The notes: a model not told the origin generated them from the letters alone. Counted from the stretch's first letter, positions 45,056 to 56,633 are shown. The stretch: 64,000 nt of DNA from Salticus scenicus (GCA_963930645.1 OZ005648.1:244567436-244631435); one strand, 5' to 3'. Numbers and translations: made by a program.

Positions 45056-46412
45056 TCAGTAGCGTTAAATAAAACATCGTGTAATATATGGAGAAAAATA
45101 CTCCGACACTGTATTGTGGTTTTCTCTCTTTTGTTTGTTTAACAAATCCTCTTTCTTTACTTTATCTGCAAAACTGTTAATTACTCAATGTTCAAAAAGT
45201 CGAGTGGAGTCACTCCAGATTTTTTTCTTTCTTTTAATTAACTCTTATAAATATTATTTTAAAATAAAGAGCCATTACAGTGGTCGGCTTCCTGCAAAAT
45301 GTATATTATGATAATATCCTGGTTAAAACTGTATTAAACGGATAAGTTTTTATACAGCATCTTTTGAACTTTACTTTTCGTCTCCTGAAAAATCAAGATT
45401 ATGGACTTAAATCCTTTATACTTATCAGTACATATTTATGCATGAAAATCCGAGAAAACTTTGAACGACTAGGCAAAAGAAAATACCTTTGTTTGAAACC
45501 GCCATCTCCCAACACATCAGAGAAATAGATATGATACTATTACACAGGCCTACAAAAATGAAGTTGAAAAATTTGATTTGATTATTTCAGCTGATCTTTA
45601 TGTTTTCGATATGCTGAAACCGAAAGTGCAACCCATTTTTCTCTATCACGTATAGATTTTTGTCAATACAGGGGGTTTACCGACACAATTTTGCTTTCTG
45701 CAAAACTAATGATCGTTTATTACAAAATTGAAATTACTAAACCAAATTGTGTGATTTAAATTGTACCAGCACATATCCCCCATTTTTTTTCCTTGGGAGG
45801 GGGGGGGGGGTTCAGGTCGTTCCTAGAAATATACTAATTTTGTCTTGCTGAAACATTAGTATCATATGTTTGCTATCCCTTACTTTCTATTTTGTTCCAC
45901 CTAATTTTCTTTCAACTTTTTATCGAAAACACCCCTGTGCTTTTCGGATAAAGTTCTGTACCCCCTCATATGAATGTGTATTATCGGAATTTTTACTTGT
46001 GCAGATTCAAAAGACAAATGCCAACCAAATTACTCTTCCGTGATAGATTTAATTTATTTCTGAAATAATGTAACGGAAATTGTTCATTTTTCATGATTTT
46101 ATTGCTTTGTAGCATTTTTAAGGAATACACTGTTTTCCGTTTGAATACTGTAAGATTTATTTTTTAATGTATTGTCTGTCTTAAAAAATGGTATATGATG
46201 GAGCAAGCTCGGTGACACATTTAAAGTCAGAAATGTCAAATTCATTCAGTTTTCGGAGCTTTCTTTACAGGAAGGATATTTTTATTTTTATTTTTATTTT
46301 TCTCTTTTCTCTTTTTTTTTCTGACCAGTGTTAGTAAGTAGTGTTTTTATAAACAACAATATGATACTTTTGATTTTAAGTTTTACCGCAAAATTATGAA
46401 TATAGCTAAAAA

Positions 46413-46439
<27 letters not shown>
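45056..46439. other. Intergenic sequence
   Basis: No gene recognised. A 12-G run near 45798-45811 and a long A-run at 46419-46444 are the only conspicuous features. Confidence 0.45.
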
Positions 46440-46445
<6 letters not shown>

Positions 46446-46655
46446 GATTTTGATGAAATTCTGGCAAAAGCAGAATTTAGCTTATGACAGAGGACTATTA
46501 GTTTTTTTCTTTTTTCAAATTATAACATCGCTTTCAAATTATTCAATTATATTTTCGATAAATTTTAGATTTCGACAAATGTCCAACTATCGAAATCGAC
46601 AACGCAAAAATCCCAGATTGAGACTAATAGGCCCTCAGTCCTAAAGAAGAAAAAA
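46440..46655 (+). repeat. Dispersed repeat family C, copy 2
   Basis: Matches 39018-39255 without the internal duplication. It ends CCTCAGTCCTAAAGAAG, with an A-rich tail. Confidence 0.75.
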
Positions 46656-47492
46656 AATGAAATTGGCATAATGGAATGTTTTCATTATTTTATTTTTGGT
46701 TATAATGAGTAAAAATCTATCTATATAATTAACAGTAAAAACATAGTACGCAGGTTTTTTTGGTTGTCGACTTACATAATTATTTTTAGATATAAATTTA
46801 TGGAAAACAAATGTCAATTAAATTAAATCACTTTATAGGCATGAAAATTGCAGTATTTGAGAAAAATGAATAAAAATACGATCAAACGTTAACTAGCATA
46901 TTGTAAACTAACACAACTGATTCTCTAATGGATAAATTGAGAAATAGATATGCGAGGATTTTCATACACATTAAGGCATGTGATAGCCTAGTAGAATTGA
47001 TCTATCTTATTTTGCTCGGCTTTTCATTGATTCCTCGAAATTTGCTCGAGTATTAACATGGACATATAGTTTCGAGCAGTATATAAGATCGGGTTTTCGG
47101 TGAGGAAAATTTTACCGAAAACAGATATTGAAACTGATAACAAATCACATAAAAACTCGATGAAGATCGCCTATTTCCCTCGTATTTCCAATGGATCGGT
47201 TACTGAAATTTACCGGATTCCTATCATCGGATCCATCTGCCGTCGATGAGACATTTCCGATAAATTTCCGATGACTTTCGTTGTTCTCGATGATACTCTG
47301 ATTATCGGTGTTAATTAGTTCAGCAGCCTTCGATGAAAGGCTATTCAAAGGCCGATTACATGTATGTAGTTTTCAGTGAAAAAAAACACAAAATTGTCTT
47401 TTTTTTTTTTTATGTCAGATTTTCTTGTCGAGGTTCAATAAGTTTAAAATTACAAACATTAATTTTTTACGTTATAAAGTTAAACGCATAAA

Positions 47493-47527
<35 letters not shown>

Positions 47528-47599
47528 CGAATATTTTGAATATGATTCAAATATTTAATATATTTTTGATATGATAATATTTTGTTATGATAATAAATG
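46656..47599. other. Intergenic sequence, nothing recognised
   Basis: A less AT-rich patch at 47150-47345 (several TTTCCGAT and CGATGA words) carries a 67-codon minus-strand frame with no known features. A T-run occupies 47497-47524. Confidence 0.4.
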
Positions 47600-47890
47600 A
47601 TCAGCACAATTTAGATAATGATATCTTATGAAAAATTGAAAAAAAAAAAAAAAAAAAAAAAAACGTAAAACCTTTGTTTCTATCTTTTTGTCGCGGAGTG
47701 TAGTCTTAAATTAGAAAAATTTTTGTCCTAAAATTTTTCTAAATTAGTCTTAGAACAAAAATTAGTCCGGGAATAGTGTGTTATTTTATGATAATAATAA
47801 ATGATAAGCACAATTTAGGTAATGTTATTTTATGAAAAATCAAAGAGCAAACCCTTTGTACCTATTTTTTTTTTTTTTGTCGCGGGGTGA
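47600..47890 (+). repeat. Tandem duplication, ~190-bp unit
   Basis: The block ATAAATGATCAGCACAATTTA ... TTTTGTCGCGGAGTG (about 47590-47701) recurs as 47790-47890, ending TTTTTGTCGCGGGGTG. Between them lies an inverted AGAAAAATTTTTGTCCTAAA/AAATTTTTCT hairpin (47717-47745). Confidence 0.6.
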
Positions 47891-48089
47891 ATATACATTA
47901 AAAAAAGAAAAAAAAATCTCGTATATTTCCTTTAAGGATAAAAATGTAAAATGCAACCAAAAATCAGTAGTAGAATCACCTTGACGAACCGTTTAGAATA
48001 TAAAAATAACTATTGATCAATAAAAACAAAAACTTTTATCTTACGAGACAATAAATTTTCACTTAAAATGCACATTTACAAAACACTTA
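47891..48089. other. AT-rich sequence, nothing recognised
   Basis: No gene or repeat boundary supported. Confidence 0.4.
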
Positions 48090-48133
48090 AATACTGACGT
48101 TTCGAAACTCGCCCGAGTTTCCTCATCAGTATT
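48090..48133 (-). ncRNA. Hammerhead-ribozyme-like hairpin, site 1
   Basis: On the minus strand: CTGATGA, then a GAAACTC/GAGTTTC stem with a GGGC loop, then GAAACGTC. This is the conserved hammerhead core order (CTGATGA, helix II, GAAA) with a nearly absent helix III. The flanks AATACTGA and TCAGTATT can pair, but that pairing would use part of the core, so classical helix I is not clean. Minimal hammerheads with very short helix III are known from Penelope-like elements. Confidence 0.5.
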
Positions 48134-49269
48134 AAAAACAGCGTATTTTGCAAACATTATAGACATGGGTCATTCCGGAAAAAAAATGTAAATTTCACAT
48201 TTTAAAACTTGAAAAATAAAAATAATATTTGCAAAAGAACTTTATATTCCAATGATAGCCAAGAATGCATATTTTATTATGGCATAAAATTTAATTTGAT
48301 AAATCAAGTATTTTTAAGGATTTTCTTCGTTTTCTGAAAAATGGAGAAATTTGTCCACTCTGTCCACTCATAAATGTTTTTTGATTTATCTGTGTTAATT
48401 TATCATTTAAATTGAGCTTTACTCCTGTAAATATATGCAAATACATTAAAATTTGTCATACACATTGTAAAAATTATCATAAATATAATTATTTATATTT
48501 TTTCTTATATTATAGTCCACTATGTTACGAATTATGATACAACAGAAGAAAAAAGTTTATTTTTCTATTATATATTTAGTTTACACAGCTCTTGTTTTTA
48601 TGTTTTATAAAAGGACTATAATTCATATTTAAAGTAAAATACATTTAATTTGCATTACTATGTTTGTTTAATTTAGTAATGATAAAATAAGCTTCTGTAA
48701 CAGAGTGGACATTTTCTGTAACAGAGTGGACACCTACTGTAACAGAATAGAAATATTTTATAATACTGGTCATTTTTTCCCTTGAAAATAGGAGGGGTGG
48801 GGAGGGAGCCAAAAAAATTGCAAACAATTTTTAACGATTTAATAGTGTTTTATACAATTCTTGATATTTGTTCTATTGCTTTTTCACAAACATCCACACT
48901 ACATGGAAATTCATAATATAGTCGCACACCCTGCAATTTAAGTGTGGGCTCAGGTAGCATTTCAATGATCTGATCAAATTCTATGTATGAAATAGCTTAA
49001 TCATCAGCTTTGAATAAATTTGCACAATTATTAGCAATTTTTCAAACTAATAACTCTTACTTCTCCATCATTCATATCTTCTTGTGTTACTACAGCATAT
49101 TTGAATGTTAATTTATAATGAGTATCATCTGTGTTGAATTTTGCAAGCACGTGGACTCCAGCTGTTATATCTTTTTGAAATATTTATTTTTATTTTTCTC
49201 AGTTCTTCATCCATGGACAGTAGTTCATCAGTTTCTGTTGAAGCCGATGAGTAAGTATTAGATATTTTC
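48134..49269 (-). mobile_element. Decayed transposon region with TGTAACAGAGTGGACA words
   Basis: The word TGTAACAGAGTGGACA or close variants occurs at 48694-48712, 48718-48733 and 48738-48750, and inverted at 48353-48371. Farther right it recurs (see 49470-51090). Minus-strand sequence 49185-49040 reads KDITAGVHVLAKFNTDDT followed by KLTFKYAVVTQED, then a stop. It continues with LPEPTLKLQGVRLYYEFP-like residues in a second frame (about 48960-48900). This looks like the end of a transposon-encoded protein, but the family was not identified. Confidence 0.45.
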
Positions 49270-49466
49270 AGCTTTCAGTTGTTGTTGGGTTTAAGGCTGA
49301 TTGACTTCGCTGGGGTCCTAGGAATAAGTGTATTGCCCTTACATGATTGTTTTTCTAAGGAGTCCTAGCACACATTTACGTGAGTGTCAGAGAAAACCAC
49401 AGAAAACACTGCATAGTTAGGTTGATGAGAGTGGCCTAGGATCAAACTTGGCACTTCCCCTCTACT
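49270..49466 (-). mobile_element. tRNA-derived SINE, copy 2 (minus)
   Basis: Read on the minus strand it starts with AAGTGCCAAGTTTGATCCTA (a decayed B box) followed by a TGTGGTTTTCTCTGACAC body and CTAGGACTCCTTAG. This is the order seen in the copies at 12845 and 63058. The A-box part is lost. Confidence 0.6.
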
Positions 49467-51090
49467 TTATTATTTCAATCTGTTTATCTTTAATTAAGTA
49501 TAATTTCACCTTAGTTGTATCTTTAAAGGAATTAAAAACTTAGTAGCATCCTTTATATTATTACTGCATAATATTACAATCAGCCTTCCTCTTCAGCATG
49601 CCTCTTCATCATCAGCAGCTCCTTTGTGGTGACCTGCTTCGAAAAAATTCCAAATGCGCCACTTAAAATCAACTGCATACTTATTAAATAAGTAAAATTT
49701 TTTCTCTTCCCGATATTGTTTAAAAGGGGTATATGAAACAAATTGAACAACATTTATTTTCGTGTCTGAATCATCTTTAAAACTGGGTCCAAATAGATGC
49801 TAGACCATCATCTAAGCACAGATTCCGTACATACATGACTTTGATGTCAACTTACACTGTTCTCTAATAATTTTTCAGGGTCTTCCAATGTGACGTATCT
49901 CTTACATAATACAACTGATTTATATTTTACATAGCTTTGTTGAAAATACAAGCCTGTTGGAAATATTCTTAAAAATTAGAATCTCTCGATAATGGATTTG
50001 GCGCTCTGCATTACTTTCTTTTGGCAATATCAAAGAAAGAAAAGAATTTCCAGTAACACATTTAATGTATTTTTCAACTTGAAAAATAAATATATTAATT
50101 AAGGTATTTACAGTAGATAATATTAGCTGTTTCTGTCAGTATGTCCACCCTGTTACATTCTTTGTGTAACAGAGTGGACATGTAACAGAGTGGACAAATA
50201 ACCCTAAAAGTAAGGTTAGAGACTGTAAATTTCAAGCTACAATAAAAATACACTTTCCTAAAAAAAAACTTCATGAATTACATATTGATTTTCAATAATT
50301 TATTCATTTACATTTTTTTAGGAAATAAAAATTTAAATGTAACAGAGTGGACATTTATTTAATGTATTCAAGATATTATAGACATGAAAAGCAACTTATC
50401 TTGTTCTTGGAAATTTTATCCCAAATGACTGATTGCAGGGGAATAGTAAACCCTTCAGGCAATTCAGTAGTGTTGCCAGCTTTAACCCTTTCATTCCCAA
50501 CTTTTTCCCTCCATAAAACAATAAAACTTATATTTAGTCATAAATTTATTTCAAAGGTAATATATATAAATATTTTTTAAAAAATAGGAGTAATAGCATA
50601 GTACGAATTAATATAGCTAACAAAGCAACTGATAGACGTTTATTTATATTTAATATAACCACTGATGCCATTAAAAATCATAACTTTTCAATAAATAAAA
50701 ATATCAAAATTTTGGAAGAAATACATATTGCAATTAATTAAAATACATGTTATAAACATTAAAGAATAAAATAAAAAATATTTCAAACAGTTAATTCATT
50801 AAATTGCCCAAAACAGGAAACTGATTCCGATATTATTATCAGAATAGCGTAAAATATACTTTCATTTATCAACAAAGATAGTGAAATCATCTAAAATAGG
50901 TATTTTTCGGTGGGAAAATGTATATGGATTTTAATATTGTTCATTTTGAATCAGCGGAAATGTTAGATGGTAAGAAAGAAAATCTGAAATGTTATGATTC
51001 CAATTGGAATCACGGGTAAGGAAAGGGTTAATATAATTTTTTTTTTTTTTTTTTTTTACTGTAGCAGAGTGGACATAACAGAGTTGAATA
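49467..51090 (-). mobile_element. Continuation of the TGTAACAGAGTGGACA-bearing region
   Basis: The motif recurs at 50145-50160 (inverted), 50167-50182, 50182-50196, 50338-50353 and 51061-51075. Minus-strand fragments between 49990 and 49590 are broken by many stops. A piggyBac-type MITE (50486-51027) is nested within. Motif copies at both edges suggest terminal repeats of one old element of about 2.7 kb, later invaded. Confidence 0.4.
50486..51027. mobile_element. piggyBac-type MITE, 542 bp (second of two)
   Basis: TTAA flanks both ends (50482-50485 and 51028-51031). The termini are CCCTTTCATTCCCAAC and an imperfect inverse, GGTAAGGAAAGGG. There is no coding capacity. Confidence 0.72.
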
Positions 51091-51563
51091 AAATTTGGGA
51101 CACAGACAAAAAAATTGTTTTTTCATACAAATAAAAGGGGATGATTTTTCTTTTTTGTCAGTCCTTTTTAGAATTTGTATTTCTGTTATATATCATTAAA
51201 CTGATTATTATAACTCATTACAAACTTGTATTAAATGTGTTTGAATATTATAAATTTCCGCTTGGGACAACAGGTTTTTCAATCTTCCTCTATTAAAATA
51301 TTTTATTGTGGCTATTATATTTCATCTAGAATTTAAAGAAAAATATCCAATGAAAGAAATATAAACAGGGAATAAAAAACAAACATAGTTGCGTTTTAAT
51401 TCTTTATCATTATTTAAATAAAAAATCATATTTTCTCGGACATAGTTTTACCATTTTTTTCGGACTGACCACATACTCAAAGAATTTATAGTAGGATAGA
51501 ATATTGGTGTATATAAAATCACATCTCACAAAGAGATATTTAAAACCACGTGTCATTGTATAA
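51091..51563. other. AT-rich sequence, nothing recognised
   Basis: No gene or repeat boundary supported. Confidence 0.4.
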
Positions 51564-51840
51564 ATTACTTTAAAATAACATTTTAAACACGTAAATATTT
51601 TGAAGCTTTTCGCCCAGCTTGCCTGGGCATCATCAGGAAGGATTAAAAACAGAAGTTTGACAAATGCAGCACGACATATTCATTATATAATATAAAGTCA
51701 CACTACAGTTACAGTTATTTCAATCAGTCAGTCCTCAAGTTACAAACAATTTTGTAGTTGAAGCTTTTTAGGGTCACTATAGAATAACTTGATGCATAAC
51801 TTTAAAATATTTACGTGTTTAAAGTGTTATTTTTAACTAA
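51564..51840. repeat. Inverted-repeat element carrying a hammerhead-like hairpin
   Basis: The left end (TTTAAAATAACATTTTAAAC, then ACGTAAATATTTTGAAGC) is inverted at the right end (about 51798-51840, AAAATATTTACGTGTTTAAAG then TGTTATTTTTAA). The hairpin at 51604-51640 abuts the inner edge of the left repeat. Confidence 0.6.
51604..51640 (-). ncRNA. Hammerhead-ribozyme-like hairpin, site 2
   Basis: Minus strand: CTGATGA, T, a GCCCAG/CTGGGC stem with a GCAAG loop, then GAAA. The core order matches site 1, but the sequence of helix II is entirely different, as expected if structure is what is conserved. A GUC cleavage triplet directly after the core is not present, so activity is doubtful. Confidence 0.45.
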
Positions 51841-53484
51841 AGAATATTGATGTGCCAGTGCATTGAGGTGCCACAGTATACTTGATAGTTTGGAGATGGC
51901 TGGCAGTATGACAACCCTCAAGGGAAATACGAGAATTATAATTATTAAAACCAAAGTTTAAATAATAACACCAAAGTATTTAATTATCAAAATCGAGGAT
52001 ATGATCGGTTTCTATTGAATGGATTACAATTTTAGAATGTTGGTTACAATTTTTATATGGTCGTTTTTACTCCTGAAATCTAATTCTGGCTATACGGCCA
52101 GTTTCACCTATTTACAAAAAAGTATTTAACAATACAGGTTCGGCATGGTTCAGCTACTTTTTCATAAAATCACTTTATATTACATGTAGACTGTATGTAC
52201 CTTCCTCGAAGAAAAGTTAGAAGCATTATGACTAACAATATCTATCCTGATGATTGACGATTTTTCATTTCCAGATACATTTAAGGAATTTATTGTATTG
52301 AAACATAAAAACTTTTTTCAGGTAGGCTAAAGTTTTTAGATAAAATTAAAGGTAGGTGTCGAGAGGTAGCTCGAGAAGGTAGCTATCAAGAAAATTTATT
52401 ATACAACATTAGAAAGCAATTTAAACTTGTAATCGTTTTTGTAGATATATGTGAAGAAGTCTCGATTTAGATAACTGGACCATACATCCTTCAAAATGGG
52501 TTCGCACGCATGACCTATTGTAAGCGTGTTTGCAATGTTTTATATTGTAAGGCTATTTTAGGTCAAGTCATGAGCTGGTAATTTTCCTTTCAACTAAAAT
52601 GATTTATGCGGCATTTTTGTAGAAGAGAATTAAATAGCATTTTAAAATGTGTACGAAAATACAAAACATGTTATGTAATTTAATTATCAGTAAAAAAATA
52701 AAATAATAAATAAATATGATACGTGTTTTGCCTTGCACTTTTATCAATTGTTTTAGAATTGTGTGTTAAGAAGCAGTACCTGGCATATAATTATCGATGA
52801 GAAAAATGAGTCTTTTGTTACTTAGTGATAGAATATTAATAAAGGGTTAAATAAAATAAACGATAAATGCTACATAAATTCAACCCTTTATCCACTGTAT
52901 TGTAAAACAGACAAAAATGTATTTCAGACTTTTTTTTTTTTTTTTTTAGTTGCTCTATATAAATGTCTGTGTATCTGTCGGTGTATCTGTGTGTCCGTCT
53001 GCGCTCTGGCGCCCACAGTACTCATCGCAGTGATACAAAATTTGGCAGATGGATATCTGGGATCCTATAGGTGTGCACATCACCAAGACGTTTTCGAATT
53101 TCGAATTTGAATTCTGTTTCTTTTTTTTTCCAATTTTAAAAATATTGGCTTCCATGTCTCATTTTTCTAAAGTTTATTCTTTCATTTTAATCGTCTGCGT
53201 ATCGTAGCAACGGCTATTACACTATATATATATACATTTTATTTTATTTTATTTTATTTATTTATTTAACTTGTTCATTTGAAGGTAAAATCTTTTTTCT
53301 TGTTTTTTTTTTAATTTATTATGTTTATTGAAAATCAAATGGTAATGCAGTAGAAAAAAATGAGTATAGTAAATTTTAAATTTAAAAACGTATTTATAAG
53401 AATTATATTTATTTATTTATTTATTTATTTATTTTTTTAATCACACAATCAACTGATTGGAAGAAAATTATATTTATTGAAATT
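51841..53484. other. Intergenic sequence with a possible family D-like fragment
   Basis: No gene recognised. At 52958-53110 a TGTCTGTGTATCTGTC-type stretch followed by ATACAAAATTTGGCAGATGG resembles the middle of family D repeats, but the match is weak. TTTA-type microsatellites occur near 53240-53270 and 53407-53435. Confidence 0.4.
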
Positions 53485-53512
53485 TTATTTTAACGACTGA
53501 GTGAAAATAATG

Positions 53513-53584
53513 CCTGGACCGGGAGTCGAACCTCGGATCTTTGACTTACAAGGTCAAGGCTCTACCAATTGAGCTATCCAGGCC
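53513..53584 (-). tRNA. tRNA-Thr(TGT)-like sequence, probably a tRNA pseudogene
   Basis: On the minus strand the acceptor GCCTGGA pairs perfectly with TCCAGGC. The D stem is GCTC/GAGC, the anticodon stem TTGAC/GTCAA with loop CTTGTAA (anticodon TGT), and the T loop TTCGACT. The T stem (CGAGG against CCCGG) has two mismatches, which argues for a relic. It lies in a palindrome with a decayed second copy, consistent with a mobile tRNA-derived repeat. Confidence 0.55.
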
Positions 53585-53653
53585 GACAACCGGTCAGCAT
53601 TACTCACTCAGACAACCTTTAGGCAGAAACATCTGGTCTATCATGTAGATAGC

Positions 53654-53717
53654 TCAACAGAAATAAGCCGCAGGTAAAAGTCAAAGATCCGGAGTTCGAC
53701 TCCTGGTCCACGCATTA
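53654..53717 (+). pseudogene. Decayed tRNA-like copy in the right arm
   Basis: The plus-strand GATAGCTCAACAG start, AAGTCAAAGATCCGGAGTTC and GACTCCTGGTCCACGC correspond to the tRNA-like sequence of the left arm, with the anticodon stem region lost. Confidence 0.5.
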
Positions 53718-53735
53718 TTTTCACTCAGTCGGAAA

Positions 53736-54494
53736 AATAAAATTTCAACAAATTATATTTATGTATAATTTTTATAGTATAACAATTTGTTATTTTTCAT
53801 TTTTTAAATTAATCTCATTTAAACAAAAATCTTTTTTTTTTTTCTTTTTCCGTTTTAAATTACATTATTTATTTAAAAAAAGAAAAAAAAATGCTAGTAT
53901 ATAGTAGAAAGGATTAAACTGACTAAAATTTAAATTCAATTAAAATTTATTTGTTTTTTATTTATTTAATTTCTTTAAAAAAAAAAATCTACGTTTTTAT
54001 TATTCATTATACTGGTTGGAATCAAATCGTAATATAATGTAAAGATAGTTGTTTATAAAATACATGGCTCAAAAACTGAAATATGTAATAGATGCTGACA
54101 TACAGTCACCTTTAAAATCGTAGATCTTAAATAATAGCAGTTCCACCTGTCGTCGATAAATACCCAAACTGAAGTGCAAGGAAATATCTTTTTGCAGGTA
54201 GTGGGAATCTGGATCCGATGCATTGCAGGCGGAAAAAGTGCTGCCGTAGACATCAGGTACCCGAAGCGAGGTTTACAGTGATTTCAGTGTATGTTTTTTT
54301 TTAGTTTTTATTTATAATGTGATGTAGAAAACAGATAGTGATTCAATTCTTTTAAAAATTCATTTAAACCAGCGAAACGGACATTCATTTAAACCAGCAG
54401 AGACCAGCGAAACGGGCATAGCCTGCTAGTCAAGAATAATTTTTTAAAGATCTGTAATAAAAATTATGCATATCATCTCAACATAGTATAGTAA
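53736..54494. other. Intergenic sequence
   Basis: AT-rich. A short direct repeat (CATTTAAACCAGC at 54361 and 54385, with CAGCGAAACGG) is the only structure noted. No gene. Confidence 0.4.
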
Positions 54495-56285
54495 TAAAGG
54501 AAGATTTTGTGATGTAGTACGTTAGTGTACCACGAGTACGTAGAGGTCGAAAAAGATATTCGGAACTTTAAAAAAATAGGTGGGGGGGAAGAAAGTATTT
54601 ACTTTTTATGTTGATTATATTTTTCCCAAGATTAGCGGGAGATTCTTGAAGTAAAGTAGGAACTAACCATAAAACACTTGATGATCGTGAAAAATGTCAA
54701 GCAAAATCAGCGAATGCAGTCCATAAAATATGCGCCTTACTTCAACAATAATAATAAATGAGGTTTTTGTGAGGTAGTACGTTAGTGTACCACGAGTACA
54801 TAGAGGTCGGAAAAGATATTCGGACCTTAAAAAAAAAAAAAAAAAAGGGGGGGGGGGAAGAATGTATTTAATTTTTACGTTGATTATATTTTTCCCAAGA
54901 TTAGCGGAAGATTCTTGAAGTAAAATAGGAACTAACTGTAACACACTTGAAAATCGTGAAAAATGTCAAGCAAAATGAGCGAGAGCAGGCTATAAAATAT
55001 GCACATCACTTCAACATAATAATAAATGAGGTTTTTGTGAGTTAGTACGTTAGTGTACCAGGAGTACATAAAGGTCAGAAAAGATATTCGAACCTTATAA
55101 AAAAAGGGGGGGGGGGAGAAAGTATTTACTTTTTTATGTTGATTGTATTTTTCCCAAGATTAGCGGAAGATTCTTGAAGTAAAATAGGAACTAACCGTAA
55201 CATACTTGAAAATCGTGAAAAATGTCAAGCTAAATGAGCGAGAGCAGGCTATAAAATATGCACATCACTTCAACATAATAATAAATGAGGTTATTGTGAG
55301 GTAGTACGTTAGTGTACCACGAGTCTATAGAGGTCGGAAACGATATTCGGACCTTAAAAAGGGGGGGGGGGAAGAAAGTATTTACTTTTTATGTTGATTA
55401 TATTTTTCCCAAGATTAGCGGAAGATTCTTGAAGTAAAATAGGAACTAACCGTAACACACTTGAAGATCGTGAAAAATGTCAAGCAAAATCAGCGTGAGC
55501 AGTCTATAAAATATGCGCCTTAGTTCAACATAATAATAAATGAGGTTTTTGTGAGGTAGTATGTTAGTGTACTACGAGTACATAGAGGTCGGAAAAGATA
55601 TTCGGACCTTAAAAAAAGGGGGGGGGGGAATAAGAAGGTATTTACTTTTTTATGTTGATTATATTTTTCCCAAGATTAGCGGAAGATTCTTGAAGTAAAA
55701 TAGGAACTAACCATAATCCACTTGAAGATCGTGAAAAATGTCAAGCAAAATGAGCGAGAGCAGGCTATAAAATATGCACATCACTTCAACATAAATAATA
55801 AATGAGGTTATTGTGAGGTAGTACGTTAGTGTACCACGAGTATATAGAGGTCGAAAACGATATTCGTACCTTAAAAAGGGGGGGGGAGAAAGTATTTACT
55901 TTTTATGTTGATTATATTCTTCCCAAAATTAGCAGAAGATTATTGAAGTAAAATAGGAACTAACTGTAACACACTTGAAGATCGTGAAAAATGTCAATCA
56001 AAATCAGCGAGAGCAGTCTATAAAATATGCGCCATACTTCAACATAATAATAAATGAGGTTTTTGTGAGGTAATATGTTAGTGTACCACGAGTACATAGA
56101 GGTCGGAAAAGATATTCGGACCTTAAAAAAAGGGGGGGGGGGGAATAAGAAGGTATTTACTTTTTATGTTGATTATATTTTTCCCAAAATTAGCGGAAGA
56201 TTCTTGAAGTAAAATAGGAATTAATCATAACACACGTGAAGATCTGGAAAAATGTCAAGCAAAAACATCGAGAGCAGTTTATAAA
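54495..56285 (+). repeat. Tandem array, ~260-bp unit, 7 copies, each with an A-run/G-run
   Basis: Units begin near 54514, 54774, 55041, 55301, 55556, 55818 and 56070 (spacing 252-268). Each has GTAGTACGTTAGTGTACCAC, GATATTCGGACCTTAAAA, a run of 7-12 G, AGTATTTACTTTTTATGTTG, TTTCCCAAGATTAGCGG, AAATAGGAACTAAC and GTGAAAAATGTCAAGCAAAA. Units alternate between two subtypes (GAGCAGGCTATAAAATATGC-ACATCAC versus AGCAGTCTATAAAATATGC-GCC), so amplification may have involved dimers. Confidence 0.88.
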
Positions 56286-56595
56286 ATGTTTTCTTTAGCA
56301 AAAACGGCTACAAATAACATTTAGTCGTTTAGTGCCTTAAAGTGAGTTTAAAACGAAGTATATGCGTTCTATTCTTATAAACGTCTTTGACATTTATTCC
56401 ATAAATTCGGTTTTATACACAATTTAATCTAGTGGCACTTTAAATTACTGTCTGTAAATAAAAGGTTGAAATAAAATTAAAAACATTCCAACCCATTTGT
56501 CACCACCTATCAAAGTGTCCGTATTCCGGTTTTTGTTGTTCTGAGATATACAGACGGACAGATGCACAGATGCACATACATCTTTTTATTAGTAT

Positions 56596-56633
<38 letters not shown>

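Larger units (their letters stand above)
53485..53735. repeat. Palindromic locus with a tRNA-like sequence in each arm
   Basis: The outer sequence CGACTGAGTGAAAATAATGC (53494-53513) is inverted at 53711-53731. Both arms continue into tRNA-like sequence. The left arm's tRNA-like part is well preserved; the right is decayed. ACTCACTCAGACAACC near 53603-53618 repeats part of the outer sequence. Confidence 0.65.

Noticed and set aside
53513..53584. A functional tRNA-Thr gene
   Set aside because: Two T-stem mismatches, and its position in a palindrome with a decayed second copy, favour a tRNA-derived relic. It is listed with lowered confidence instead.
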